48,856 nucleotides of DNA from DTU024 sp964518875. Its GTDB lineage: Bacteria > Bacillota > Clostridia > Christensenellales > Aristaeellaceae. Shown piece after piece: positions 40,590 through 48,856 of the stretch. The notes under the pieces are model-generated. The model was not told the DNA's origin. It ran no database searches and worked only from the letters and a program-made list of their open reading frames with translations. Each line of letters begins with the position of its first letter. Position 1 is the stretch's first letter. The translations under genes and the position numbers were made by a program. The stretch covers positions 1 through 48,856 of the forward strand of contig CAZFHI010000014.1 of NCBI GenBank assembly GCA_964518875.1, given 5' to 3'.

Positions 40590-41544
40590 GCAGCCTTTCT
40601 AATATAGCTTCACGGCTGAAGCCGTTTTCCTTTCCCGCGAGTATAAGCCGCACGGCGGCAGCTTCTCTTGAACGCATGAGCAAATGCCCTATAAGGCGTT
40701 CGTTTTTGTCTATCTGCTTGCTGTAAGGCAAAAACAATTCAAGCAGCGAGTCGTCCGCCTGTTTTTCGAATGCGGTAAGCTTTTTCTGATCGATATACGC
40801 CGCTATTGCAGCGTTGTAAAGCTTCGCGCCATAACGGTTTAAAAGTATAGGCAGGGATTCCGGCTTTTCGTATGCCTTTTCCCACTGCCTTTCAGTTACC
40901 CTGCCGCCAGGCAGTAGCATATTTTTAAGAAACGCAAAGGGCTTTCCTGCGTGCATAGACCGTACGGCCATTGCGTAGTTGCTTGTATCTGCCTTTTGCA
41001 CAAAGTAAGATATAGCCGTATGCTCCTTTTTAGGAAGGCGGCGCAATGCGTAATTGAAATATGCTTTGTCAAGCAGCACATCTGTCTGCATGGGATCATA
41101 GACGGCGCTTAAAAGCTCCTTGTCTATTTCATTAAGCGCCCGCTTTATTTCATCAGGCAATATGGAATAATCCCTGTTGCTTAATTTGTCCTTAAGTATA
41201 TCAGGATCTATTGTGCCGCTGTGAGATAAAATTGCAGGCTCGGCGCCTAAAGACAAAGCTTTTACAAGTATTTTTATATTAGTTACGTCGTTTTTAAATA
41301 AGAATACGTTAACTAAATCTACATCCGTCGCTAACTCAAGCACCAGCTTTGCAGCCTTTTCCACATGCTCAAGCGCGTTTTCTTCATCGCTGCCGCCGTT
41401 TGGCCAACCGTATTCCATAAGTATCTGGCGCACTTCGTCGGCGCCTTTGGCATCTAACAGCCTTTCCACCTTCTGGCGGTTAAGGCCGTTGGCTTCTATT
41501 ACGCTAAGCCTGCCTGCGGCATAGAAGATGCTTTTCTGTGGCAA
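40570..41544 (-). CDS. ntpC: V-type ATPase subunit C
   Basis: 324-residue, all-helical funnel subunit (C/d family) joining the central shaft to the K ring. The start is TTG 41544 after GGAGGAG. The segment NVFLFKNDVTNIKILVKAL is typical. It lies between ntpE and ntpG, in the standard order. Confidence 0.92.
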   Translation of the reverse strand: MPQKSIFYAAGRLSVIEANGLNRQKVERLLDAKGADEVRQILMEYGWPNGGSDEENALEHVEKAAKLVLELATDVDLVNVFLFKNDVTNIKILVKALSLGAEPAILSHSGTIDPDILKDKLSNRDYSILPDEIKRALNEIDKELLSAVYDPMQTDVLLDKAYFNYALRRLPKKEHTAISYFVQKADTSNYAMAVRSMHAGKPFAFLKNMLLPGGRVTERQWEKAYEKPESLPILLNRYGAKLYNAAIAAYIDQKKLTAFEKQADDSLLELFLPYSKQIDKNERLIGHLLMRSREAAAVRLILAGKENGFSREAILERLRELYVR

Positions 41545-41556
41545 AACATCTCCTCC

Positions 41557-42156
41557 TTAAGCGTCGTCTGAAAACAGCATGCGGGCTGTTTCCGCTTCCA
41601 GAGAAACACGGTTTGATTCTATAAGCGCTTCAAAGGTGCAGTTTATTTCAATACCGTCTTTTTCAAGAACAAAACCGGTTCCCGGAATATTGCTGCCCGT
41701 AAGGCGCAACGCGCCTTTTTTACCCGCTTCTTTAAGCCTGCTGTTTGCTTCAAGCACAAAGCGCTCGTCTAAAAGATCGTTGGAACGCTCTGCAGGAATT
41801 ATAGTTTCATCGCCGCAGGCTAAAGAGAGTATCTGCTTTAAAAAGAACTCTTTCTGCTCTTTTTCAGGCATGGCGCGCAAAAAGTCGACGGCTTTTTCAA
41901 AGGTTTTGTCAAGCAAATCACGCCTTGAAGCAAGAAGGCTTTTCTTTGCTTCAAGCTCAGCCATGCGGAGCATGCGCTCTTCCATAGCGGCGCTGTCGCG
42001 CTGTATCTCAAGCGTATTGTCTTTTTGCATCTGGTTGAGCTGCTCGGCGGTTTTACCGCGCATGACGTTCGCCTTTTCTTTGGCGTCGTTTAATATTTCT
42101 GCCGCTTTTTGCGCCGCGTCGTCTTTTATTTTTCCGAGTATAGGTGTTGCGTCCAT
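41557..42156 (-). CDS. ntpE: V-type ATPase subunit E
   Basis: 199-residue peripheral-stalk subunit. The N-terminal half is one long charged helix (AAQKAAEILNDAKEKANVMR), followed by the C-terminal globular domain with GTGFVLEKDGIEINCTFEALI. It should pair with the small H/G-type subunit encoded at 44601-44924. The ribosome site is weak; translation is likely coupled to ntpK. Confidence 0.93.
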   Translation of the reverse strand: MDATPILGKIKDDAAQKAAEILNDAKEKANVMRGKTAEQLNQMQKDNTLEIQRDSAAMEERMLRMAELEAKKSLLASRRDLLDKTFEKAVDFLRAMPEKEQKEFFLKQILSLACGDETIIPAERSNDLLDERFVLEANSRLKEAGKKGALRLTGSNIPGTGFVLEKDGIEINCTFEALIESNRVSLEAETARMLFSDDA

Positions 42157-42160
42157 GGCC

Positions 42161-42640
42161 TTAGACCTGTACGGAGTTCACTATAAGGAAGGAAATAAGC
42201 AGCGCGAAAACCGCGTAAGTTTCAACCATAACAGCCATTGTAACGCCACGGCCGGACATTTCGGGGTGTTTGCCTGTCATAAGCATACCTGCGGCAGAAA
42301 CCTTTGCCTGTTTAACCGCGGAATACCAGCCGACAATGCCAATAGGAAGGCATCCGACTAAATACTTTATGCCCTGCGTTAAGCTGACGTCTACCATTTG
42401 GCCGCCGAGGACTCCTGTATTTATAAGCACTATTACGCCTATAAGGAAGCCGTAGATGCCCTGGGTTGCAGGAAGAAGCTGAAGCACCAGCAACTTGCTT
42501 GCTACTTCGGGGTTTTCCGATGCAACGCCTGCTGCCGTTTCGCCTGCTAAGCCAACGCCGCGGCTGGAGCCTATGCCGGCTAATATAACGGCAATTGAAG
42601 CCCCTAAAAGGGCGAGTATTTGACCAAGCTGTAATTCCAT
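42161..42640 (-). CDS. ntpK: V-type ATPase subunit K (rotor ring, probably Na+-binding)
   Basis: 159-residue proteolipid with four membrane helices, a duplicated hairpin. The ion-carrying glutamate is E140 (VMVETYAVFA). The residues that bind Na+ in E. hirae NtpK (L61, T64, Q65, Q110, E139) have equivalents here: L56, T59 and Q60 (LLPATQGIYG), Q111 (VKQAKV) and E140. Only the second hairpin carries the carboxylate, so the ring has half as many ion sites as helices pairs. Na+ rather than H+ coupling is inferred. Confidence 0.95.
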   Translation of the reverse strand: MELQLGQILALLGASIAVILAGIGSSRGVGLAGETAAGVASENPEVASKLLVLQLLPATQGIYGFLIGVIVLINTGVLGGQMVDVSLTQGIKYLVGCLPIGIVGWYSAVKQAKVSAAGMLMTGKHPEMSGRGVTMAVMVETYAVFALLISFLIVNSVQV

Positions 42641-42685
42641 AAAAGTTCTCCTCTCGAAAATAGGTTCTGTATATGAAGCATAAGA

Positions 42686-44614
42686 TTATTTGCTCTGTAT
42701 GCTTACATAGCGCGTTTGCATATTAAGCGGCCTGAACGGCTTGCCGCCGTCCTCGTAAAATTTGCCGAAAAATTCTATATACTGCAGTCTGCAGGCATGC
42801 ACGTAGGCGCCGAGAGCGTTTATGCCGAGGTTGAACAGATGGCACACGACAAACAGCACTACTGCTATGGGTTTTCCTATAACGCCTGCGTTCCAGATCA
42901 TGCCTATGAGAATGTTAAACACCATGCCTATAACGCCTGTTGCAAGCCCCATGCCAAACAAGCGCATATAGCTTAAAATATCGCTCAGCCAGCCGGTTAT
43001 GCCGTACAGAGCGCCAAGGCCGCTCATAAGGCGCTTAAAGGGGTTGCGCTTGTCTCTGCCCGCCATAAGCAGTATTACTAAAGCGGCCGCTATCGCCATT
43101 ATTTTACCCGTTTCTTTAAGCGAAGGAACCAGCATAAAACCTAAGCCTAAAAGCAGCACCATCCAGCTTATCTGGTCCGATATGGCGCCTACCCAGTCGC
43201 CGTTGCGAATATCCATATATGCGGCGAGCATTACGCCTGCAAAAAGGTGTATAACGCCTATAAGAAGGCATATGCCCATAACAGGCAGCGGGTCGTTTAC
43301 AGCGTCCAGCGGGAAAAGCTTAAAGTACTTTGGCATTACGGTAAAACCAAACGCGGTGTTAAACCAAAGCCCTATAGCAACGGTCGCAGCGCCGCAGAAA
43401 ATTAACATATAGAGCATTTTGGCGTTTTTAACAGGTATCTTTTTAAGCTTTATAAAGATTAAAAGCGCAACGGACATAAGCAGGCCGTAGCCTGCGTCTG
43501 AAAGCATTACGGCGAACAATATCATGTAGAAAGACGACATTACTGGAGTAGGGTCTATGCCGCGGTAGCTTGGAAGGGAAAAACCTTCCACAACGGGCTC
43601 AAATGCAGTTGCAAACGTATTGTTTTTAAGCTTGACTGAAGGCTGCTCGTTTTCTTCAGGATCTCTAAAATCTATTACAGTATATGGCGCCGCTTTAAGC
43701 AGCTCGTTTCTTAATTTTTCGCTGTCTTCTTCAGGAACCCAGCCTTCCATAAAGAACGTGCTGCGCGTATCGTACGCCTTGCCTGAAGCTTCGGCGCGGG
43801 CAAGCTTAAGCATTATTATGTCATGGAAGGATTTAAGGCGCGGCAGCTCTTTGCCGAACTTCACAAATGAATCGCCTATGGAAATTTTTTCCCGCTCAAG
43901 CTCTTTTTCCTGGGAATCCAGGGAAATTAAATATTCTTTAGGACTAAGGTTTCCAAGGCCTGCGAAATTTTCTTTTACAAAGCCGTTTTTTTCAAGCGCC
44001 TGCTTGCCTTGCTCCTTATCTTCCTTGAGTATGGCGGCGACTATCTGCGTGTTGCCCTGCAAAGAGTTTACAATGTCAAAGCTAGCCGATATTAAAGCGA
44101 AATCCTTTTTAAGCTCTTCAATATTTCTTGTAGGCAGCGTGCCGCACACAAAAACAGAGGATCTGGACTTTTCCATTTCAACTGACGAGTGGTTAAGTGC
44201 CGCCCACGGAGCATATTCCTTTTTTGACGCTTTTATGCGTATAAGCAGCGCCTCTATTTCGCTTATCCTGCGGTCTGCAGCGTCTATGCTGTTTAAAACT
44301 TCGATAAGCTTGTCTTCGCTGTTTATTATTTTATCTGCTTCGTCTGAAGAAACCTTGCGGTACATGCCGTATTTTGGCGCGGGCTCCTCGTCGTATTTTT
44401 TAAGCCTCTCTATGGCTCTGCGTACGCGGGGCAAAAGCGCGCCAAGCTGTTCAAGCTCGCCGTTTTGCTCATCCTCATCGGTTTCTTCATTAAAAAGATT
44501 TTTATCAAGCTCTGTAAGTTCAGCGCAGCCTAAGCGCTGCAGTATGCTGATAAGCTTGCGCTTGTCTTCTTTCATGCCTAACAAGCGCAGGCGCTTCATT
44601 TTAACTATGGCCAT
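42686..44614 (-). CDS. ntpI: V-type ATPase subunit I
   Basis: 642-residue membrane stator subunit. The N-terminal half is cytoplasmic with coiled-coil arms, and the C-terminal half has about seven or eight membrane helices (from about 355). The family region with VMLSDAGYGLLMSVALLIF and ILSYMRLFGMGLATGVIGMV holds the essential arginine of the ion half-channels (in YMRLFGMG). It overlaps the upstream stalk gene by 14 bases. Confidence 0.95.
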   Translation of the reverse strand: MAIVKMKRLRLLGMKEDKRKLISILQRLGCAELTELDKNLFNEETDEDEQNGELEQLGALLPRVRRAIERLKKYDEEPAPKYGMYRKVSSDEADKIINSEDKLIEVLNSIDAADRRISEIEALLIRIKASKKEYAPWAALNHSSVEMEKSRSSVFVCGTLPTRNIEELKKDFALISASFDIVNSLQGNTQIVAAILKEDKEQGKQALEKNGFVKENFAGLGNLSPKEYLISLDSQEKELEREKISIGDSFVKFGKELPRLKSFHDIIMLKLARAEASGKAYDTRSTFFMEGWVPEEDSEKLRNELLKAAPYTVIDFRDPEENEQPSVKLKNNTFATAFEPVVEGFSLPSYRGIDPTPVMSSFYMILFAVMLSDAGYGLLMSVALLIFIKLKKIPVKNAKMLYMLIFCGAATVAIGLWFNTAFGFTVMPKYFKLFPLDAVNDPLPVMGICLLIGVIHLFAGVMLAAYMDIRNGDWVGAISDQISWMVLLLGLGFMLVPSLKETGKIMAIAAALVILLMAGRDKRNPFKRLMSGLGALYGITGWLSDILSYMRLFGMGLATGVIGMVFNILIGMIWNAGVIGKPIAVVLFVVCHLFNLGINALGAYVHACRLQYIEFFGKFYEDGGKPFRPLNMQTRYVSIQSK

Positions 44615-44924
44615 TTTGAAGTACCCTTTGCACTATGTAGTTTGCGGCTGCGGTAATGGAGTTTTCAGCCTGCTTCAGGCTTTGCGCGTTTGCGTTCTTC
44701 CGGTTAGACATCTTGTCGTCAAGCATATGCTGTATATTAGCTTTACGCTTCTTCATTTCTTCCTGATATTCTTCCTGAAGATGCTTTTCCTGATCCTTGA
44801 TTTCATGCGCGCAGGCTTCCTCGGAGGCCTTTATAATTTCGCGCGCCTCTTTCTTAGCGGAATCAATTTTTATATTCGCATCGTTTTCAGCTTCTTTTAT
44901 AGTGTCAAACAAATCTAATGGCAT
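44601..44924 (-). CDS. V-type ATPase peripheral-stalk subunit H/G-like
   Basis: 107 residues from ATG 44924 (GGAGGAAAGC upstream). Nearly the whole protein is one charged helix with Ala-rich heptads (IKEAENDANIKIDSAKKEAR). This matches the small stalk subunit (AhaH, or NtpF of E. hirae) that pairs with subunit E. It is first gene of the operon, in the usual position ahead of ntpI. Confidence 0.85.
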   Translation of the reverse strand: MPLDLFDTIKEAENDANIKIDSAKKEAREIIKASEEACAHEIKDQEKHLQEEYQEEMKKRKANIQHMLDDKMSNRKNANAQSLKQAENSITAAANYIVQRVLQNGHS

Positions 44925-44963
44925 GCTTTCCTCCAAACCGTAACAAACATCCGAATTTAGCAA

Positions 44964-44992
44964 ATTATAACAAACCAGTATGAATTTTTCAA
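44964..44992 (-). promoter_or_regulatory. Promoter of the V-ATPase operon
   Basis: Minus strand: TTGAAA (44992-44987), 17-base spacer, perfect TATAAT (44969-44964). Confidence 0.8.
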
Positions 44993-45124
44993 GCTTGATT
45001 TATACAACATGTATAATGTGTCAATAAAAAAGCCGCAAAAAAGAAGAAGACCGGCAATAAAAGGTATGCTTTTGGACAATATGCGCGGTATTGCGTTAAA
45101 TTTGTGTAAATTTTTACGTTTTCC

Positions 45125-45153
45125 TGTACAGTTTTTTAAGCTTATGCTATAAT
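45125..45153 (+). promoter_or_regulatory. Promoter of the rseC-like/RNase J group
   Basis: TGTACA (45125-45130, weak -35), 17-base spacer, TATAAT (45148-45153). The palindrome TAAGCTTA occurs on both sides of the -10 (45137-45144 and 45157-45164), a possible repressor-binding pair. Confidence 0.65.
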
Positions 45154-45181
45154 ATGTAAGCTTATTGCAGAGAGGTAAGAT

Positions 45182-45586
45182 ATGATTAGAACAGGCAGAG
45201 TAATTAAATTGGAAAAAAATCACCCCATGGTATGCTTCGACAGGCTTAAGGCCTGCGAACACTGCGGGCAGTGTTTCGATAATAACAAGCAGACGCTTGT
45301 ACGCGTGCTCGGCGAAGCCAAAGTAGGCGATATAGTGGAAGTAGAGCTTCCCGACAAAAAAGTATTGGCTCTTTCTATAATGATGTATGTGCTGCCATTG
45401 CTTGGCCTGCTTTTAGGCTTGTTCCTGGGCAACCGCTTTTTATCTGAAGAGGGTCTTGCTTTTCTTGCTGGCCTTGCGGGCCTCGCCATATGCTTCATTG
45501 GCGTAAAGCTTTTTGATAACTGGCTGCAGAACCAGAGAAAATGGCAGCCTCATATAGTTAAAGTACACAGCGCTGAAGAGCTGTGA
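45182..45586 (+). CDS. RseC/MucC-family (SoxR-reducing system) membrane protein
   Basis: 134 residues. A small N-terminal domain with four cysteines (C18, C25, C28, C31; CEHCGQCF) and VGDIVEVELPDKK precedes two membrane helices (about 63-83 and 89-108). RseC proteins are linked to the Rnf-type electron chain and SoxR reduction in proteobacteria. In clostridia the role is unknown. GAGAGG lies 6 bases upstream of the ATG. No rnf genes are present here. Confidence 0.88.
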   Translation: MIRTGRVIKLEKNHPMVCFDRLKACEHCGQCFDNNKQTLVRVLGEAKVGDIVEVELPDKKVLALSIMMYVLPLLGLLLGLFLGNRFLSEEGLAFLAGLAGLAICFIGVKLFDNWLQNQRKWQPHIVKVHSAEEL

Positions 45587-45637
45587 TTGTTTAGTAATAT
45601 AATTTATTGTTGTAAAATATAGTAAAGGAGTTTTAGC

Positions 45638-47302
45638 GTGTCGGAAAAAGATAAAATAAGAATCATTCCTCTTGGAGGCGTGGACGAGATAGGCAAAAAC
45701 ATTACGGTTGTCGAGTACGGAGAAGACATTCTTGTAGTGGACTGCGGGTCCATTTTTCCTAAAGAGGATATGCTTGGCATAGACCTTGTAATACCGGACG
45801 TAAGCTATTTGATTGCGAACAAGGACAGGATAAGGGCTTATGTGTTTACTCACGGGCATGAAGACCATATAGGCGCGACGCCGTACGTTCTGGACCGCGC
45901 CCCGGCGCCTATATACGGTTCAAAGCTTACGATAGCTTTGATTGAAAACAAGCTGCGCGAGCATGGCATTACCAATATGGAGTTTAACAGGGTGGAGCCG
46001 AGGCAGATTGTACATATAGGCCCCTTTACTGTTCAATTTATAAAGGTAAACCACTCCATAAGCGGCTCATACGCCCTTGCCATCACCACCCCTGCGGGAA
46101 CCGTGGTGTTTACGGGCGACTTTAAAATAGACTTTACGCCGCTTGACAATATAACGACGGATCTTAACATGTTTGCCGCCTACGGCGAGAAAGGCGTTTT
46201 AGCGCTTCTCGCAGACAGCACAAACGTGGAGCGCCCGGGGTACACCATGTCTGAAAAAAAGGTTGCGGAAACGTTTGAGCGCCATATAGGCGCCGCGAGA
46301 GGCAGGGTAATAATCGCGATGTTTTCAAGCAACATAGGCCGCATACAGCAGGTAACGGAAATCGCAGCGGCGTTTGGAAGAAAGATTTGCTTTGTCGGGC
46401 GCAGCATGATAAGCACAAGCTCTGTCGCTATGGAGCTTGGGGAGCTTAACATACCGAGGGATAATATTATATCCATAGACGATATAAACCGTTACCGCGA
46501 CGACCAGGTGCTTGTAATTACAACAGGGAGCCAGGGAGAGCCTATGAGCGGCCTTACGCGCATGGCCTTCGCAGAGCACCGCAAGCTGCAGATAAAGCCG
46601 ACCGATAAAATAATAATTTCGGCTACGCCTATACCGGGCAACGAAATATATGTTTCACGCGTTATAAACCAGCTTTACCGCTGCGGAGCAGATGTAGTCT
46701 ATTCCGCAATGGAAGCAGTCCACGTTTCAGGCCACGCCTGCCAGGAAGAAATAAAAACAATACACGCTCTCGTAAAGCCTAAATACTTTATACCGGTTCA
46801 CGGCGAATACAGAATGCTGTGGCAGCACGCAGCGCTTGCAGAATCCATGGGCATGAGCCGTAAAAACATAGTTATACCGGAAATAGGGCAGGTGCTTGAA
46901 ATAAGCGAAGACAGCATATCAATAGCGGGCGTCGTGCCAAACGGAACCGTGCTTGTGGACGGGCTCGGAATAGGCGACGTAGGAAATGTCGTGTTGCGCG
47001 ACAGAAAGCATCTTTCCCAGGACGGGCTTATTATAGTAGCCATAGCGTACGACAGGACGAACGGCGTGCTTGTGTCAGGTCCGGAAGTAATATCCCGCGG
47101 CTTTGTTTATGTGCGTGAAAACGAGGACCTTATAGACGGAATACGCGACACTGTGCGCAACATGATAACTTCTTACGATAAAATAGAAGCAAGCGACTGG
47201 CCGAGCATTAAAAACCGCATAAAAGACGAGCTGCGCCGCTACATTTACGATAAAATAAAGCGCAGCCCCATGATACTGCCGGTAATCGTGGACCTGGGCT
47301 GA
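45638..47302 (+). CDS. rnjA: Ribonuclease J
   Basis: 554-residue metallo-beta-lactamase/beta-CASP ribonuclease with 5'-3' exo- and endonuclease activity, central to mRNA decay and rRNA maturation in Firmicutes. The start is GTG 45638 after AAAGGAG. Zinc motif THGHEDHIG (H72, H74, D76, H77), the later FTGDFKIDFTP, the beta-CASP segment VITTGSQGEPMSGLTRMA and PVHGEYRMLWQHA are all present. Confidence 0.97.
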   Translation: MSEKDKIRIIPLGGVDEIGKNITVVEYGEDILVVDCGSIFPKEDMLGIDLVIPDVSYLIANKDRIRAYVFTHGHEDHIGATPYVLDRAPAPIYGSKLTIALIENKLREHGITNMEFNRVEPRQIVHIGPFTVQFIKVNHSISGSYALAITTPAGTVVFTGDFKIDFTPLDNITTDLNMFAAYGEKGVLALLADSTNVERPGYTMSEKKVAETFERHIGAARGRVIIAMFSSNIGRIQQVTEIAAAFGRKICFVGRSMISTSSVAMELGELNIPRDNIISIDDINRYRDDQVLVITTGSQGEPMSGLTRMAFAEHRKLQIKPTDKIIISATPIPGNEIYVSRVINQLYRCGADVVYSAMEAVHVSGHACQEEIKTIHALVKPKYFIPVHGEYRMLWQHAALAESMGMSRKNIVIPEIGQVLEISEDSISIAGVVPNGTVLVDGLGIGDVGNVVLRDRKHLSQDGLIIVAIAYDRTNGVLVSGPEVISRGFVYVRENEDLIDGIRDTVRNMITSYDKIEASDWPSIKNRIKDELRRYIYDKIKRSPMILPVIVDLG

Positions 47303-47304
47303 TA

Positions 47305-47637
47305 ATGGTAATAGAAACCGCTAACAAGTTAGCTGAGGAAATACGGGAAAGCGAAGAATTCTTAAGCTTTAAAGAGGCTGAAAAAAACGCCTTTGCAAAT
47401 GAATACGTCGCGGGGCTGTTAAAAGCCTTTTCCGTTCTGCAGAAGTCTCTGCAAATGCAAAGCCTTAAGGGAACCGAGCCTGACGAAACAGATGTGAAGC
47501 GCTTTTCGCGCCTTTCCTCCCTTCTTTATGACACGGAAGAAGGGAGCGCCTATTTACTGGCGCAGGTGCGGCTGCAGAAAATGGTAGGCGATGTTTTGCA
47601 GATTATAACCAACGCTTCTGAAATAAACGCTGAATAG
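47305..47637 (+). CDS. YlbF/YmcA-family protein
   Basis: 110 residues, helical. ANKLAEEIRESEEFLSFKEAEKNAFA is the start typical of the YlbF family. In B. subtilis YlbF, YmcA and YaaT form the Y-complex, which steers RNase Y. The gene begins 2 bp after the RNase J stop and must be co-transcribed, so an RNA-decay link is likely but unproven. No strong ribosome site is visible; translation is probably coupled. Confidence 0.87.
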   Translation: MVIETANKLAEEIRESEEFLSFKEAEKNAFANEYVAGLLKAFSVLQKSLQMQSLKGTEPDETDVKRFSRLSSLLYDTEEGSAYLLAQVRLQKMVGDVLQIITNASEINAE

Positions 47638-47646
47638 GAGGATCCT

Positions 47647-48801
47647 TTGAGCTGGCCTTCAGGCGACGAAAATCAAAAATACACAGGCGTATGGAATATT
47701 TTACGCCACGTCCTTATGGTTTTGTGCGCGCTTATACTGCTTTACGGCGTAGTAAGCAGCGTTGTTTTCGCCGTGCGCCAGAAATGGATAGACCCTGCAA
47801 ACCCTGAAGACACAAGCGAAATAACATTTGTCATAAAAAGCGGGGACAGCCTTAACAGAGTTTCAAACAACCTTGAAAAACAGAACCTTGTAAAGAGCGG
47901 AACGTTTTTTAAATATTTTGCGGACTTTAAAGGTTTCGGCCAAAAGATACAGGCGGGGGAATATACTTTAAAGCGCTCTATGACTATAAACGAAATACTG
48001 GACAGGCTGTCTTCAGGCGACGGCAAGCCCACGGTGATGGATATAACCGTAATACCAGGCTGGACCGTTGAAGACGTGGCCAATTACCTTGTAAAACGAA
48101 ATGCGTTAAAAGACGGGCAGCGTTTTCTTTCGCTCTGCAGGGACGGGAAGAACTTCAGCGAGTATTACTATATATACGACGTTTTAAACAGCCCTGACGC
48201 GCAAAACAGAAAATACGCCTTGGAAGGCTATCTCGCCCCGGACACTTATGAAATATATATTTCATCAGATGAAGAAACAATACTCCGCAAGCTTATAAGC
48301 CAGACGGAAGCGGTATTCCCTTCAGAATTCCAGGAGCGCGCCAAAGAAATAAACTTAAGCATGGATGAAGTTTTCACTCTGGCGTCTTTAATAGAAAAGG
48401 AAGCCAAAACCCAGGACTTCGCCAGGGTATCCGCGGTGTTTCACAACAGGCTCAGGAAAAACATGACGCTTGGCAGCGACGCCGCTGTTAAATATGTGCT
48501 GGGCACAAACAGAATGGCGCTGTCTGATGAAGACATATCAGTTCAATCATACTACAACACATATAAGTACAAGGGGTTGCCTCCGGGACCTATATGCAAC
48601 CCGTCGCAGGACGCGGTGCGCGCCGCGCTTTATCCTGACGAAGAATTTTTAAACAGCAATATGCTGTACTTTTGCAGCACGAACCCTGATACGGGCGAGC
48701 TTCATTTTTCAAGGACGCTTGAAGAGCATGAGCAGGCTGTTAAAATATACAGACCGCTGTGGCAGGCATTTGATGAAAAACGCGCAAATACCCAAAACTA
48801 A
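47647..48801 (+). CDS. mltG: Endolytic murein transglycosylase MltG
   Basis: 384 residues from TTG 47647 (AGGAGGATCC upstream). One membrane helix (about 20-43) is followed by a LysM-like region (FVIKSGDSLNRVSNNLEKQN). The YceG catalytic domain has LEGYLAPDTYEI (192-203) and LASLIEKEAK with the probable catalytic glutamate E250. It cuts nascent glycan strands and so ends their growth. The 51-bp terminal repeat begins 4 bp after the stop. Confidence 0.95.
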   Translation: MSWPSGDENQKYTGVWNILRHVLMVLCALILLYGVVSSVVFAVRQKWIDPANPEDTSEITFVIKSGDSLNRVSNNLEKQNLVKSGTFFKYFADFKGFGQKIQAGEYTLKRSMTINEILDRLSSGDGKPTVMDITVIPGWTVEDVANYLVKRNALKDGQRFLSLCRDGKNFSEYYYIYDVLNSPDAQNRKYALEGYLAPDTYEIYISSDEETILRKLISQTEAVFPSEFQERAKEINLSMDEVFTLASLIEKEAKTQDFARVSAVFHNRLRKNMTLGSDAAVKYVLGTNRMALSDEDISVQSYYNTYKYKGLPPGPICNPSQDAVRAALYPDEEFLNSNMLYFCSTNPDTGELHFSRTLEEHEQAVKIYRPLWQAFDEKRANTQN

Positions 48802-48805
48802 AAAG

Positions 48806-48856
48806 TGTACATTTGTCAATGATGTGAGACCGAGTTAAAGATAAAACGACGGTCTG
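48806..48856. repeat. Right copy of the 51-bp terminal inverted repeat
   Basis: Exact reverse complement of 2-52. It begins TGTACATTTG 4 bp past the mltG stop and runs to the last base of the window. See the left copy for interpretation. Confidence 0.85.

Noticed and set aside
41579..42361. 260-codon plus-strand open frame opposite ntpE/ntpK
   Set aside because: Serine-rich antisense shadow of two clear V-ATPase genes.
43620..44918. 432-codon plus-strand open frame opposite ntpI
   Set aside because: Ser/Leu-rich translation with no ribosome site or domain. It is the antisense shadow of the well-conserved V-ATPase subunit I gene.
2..48856. The whole window as a composite transposon or mobile island bounded by inverted repeats
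   Set aside because: The content is core genome (ribosomal proteins, uvrA, V-ATPase, RNase J) with no transposase. The repeats stop exactly at the window edges, which fits a contig break better.
1..48856. tRNA, rRNA, T-box or CRISPR elements
   Set aside because: Read through on both strands for tRNA TTCGA-loop patterns, the T-box AGGGTGGNACCGCG core and regularly spaced repeats; none was found. This is a visual check, not a covariance search.

Overview
The window reads as chromosomal DNA of a low-to-mid GC anaerobic Firmicute, most likely an uncultured gut-type clostridium. The evidence is the gene set: a Clostridia-type V-ATPase operon, a ribosomal protein L27 with the Prp-cleaved N-terminal extension and prp between rplU and rpmA, cdaA-cdaR, RNase J with a YlbF-family protein, CsoR-type copper control, and many strong AGGAGG ribosome sites with TTG or GTG starts. 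It is mostly core genome. No phage, CRISPR array, tRNA or rRNA gene was seen. Both ends stop inside the same 51-bp sequence in opposite orientation, which looks like the end of a repeated element (possibly an IS) that terminates the contig.

Layout. 0.2-2.2 kb: a secreted SH3/repeat protein (-). 2.5-3.4 kb: rplM-rpsI (+). 3.7-4.5 kb: an XRE regulator (+). 4.5-8.5 kb: the cdaA-cdaR-membrane protein-rsmF cluster (-). 8.6-11.2 kb: copper operon copZ/copA/csoR (+) with a CsoR-like operator inside its promoter. 11.5-12.5 kb: rplU-prp-rpmA (-). 12.6-15.6 kb: a sugar ABC importer without its ATPase (-). 15.8-19.5 kb: a magnesium P-type ATPase with a small membrane protein on each side (+). 19.5-24.6 kb: rpsB-tsf, then pyrH, a membrane protein, dus, radC and a DUF218 protein (+). 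24.6-25.7 kb: corA with an upstream leader ORF (+). 26.0-33.1 kb: an eight-gene (-) operon (membrane protein, rsuA, rsmC-like, malY-like, pepV-like, DUF1667, manA, asparaginase). 33.4-36.2 kb: uvrA (-). 36.4-44.9 kb: a nine-gene V-ATPase operon (-). 45.1-48.8 kb: rseC-like, RNase J, ylbF-like, mltG (+).

The two most interesting signals concern metal homeostasis. (1) The copper ATPase has no start codon ahead of its first membrane helix. Its frame joins the upstream copper-chaperone ORF exactly at a run of nine A residues just before the chaperone stop. This suggests that one locus makes both a free chaperone and, by a -1 shift, a full 745-residue CopA, the reverse arrangement of the frameshift known in E. 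coli copA. (2) The CorA magnesium channel is preceded by its own promoter and a 26-codon ORF with a good ribosome site whose peptide begins MDPEP. This resembles the acidic/proline start of enterobacterial MgtL, which senses low Mg2+ by destabilising the translating ribosome.

Other points of note: a 57-residue membrane protein directly after mgtA, a V-ATPase K subunit that keeps the Na+-site residues, an orphan DUF1667 protein, and an uncharacterised membrane protein in the c-di-AMP cluster. All function calls come from reading motifs by eye; no database search was possible.
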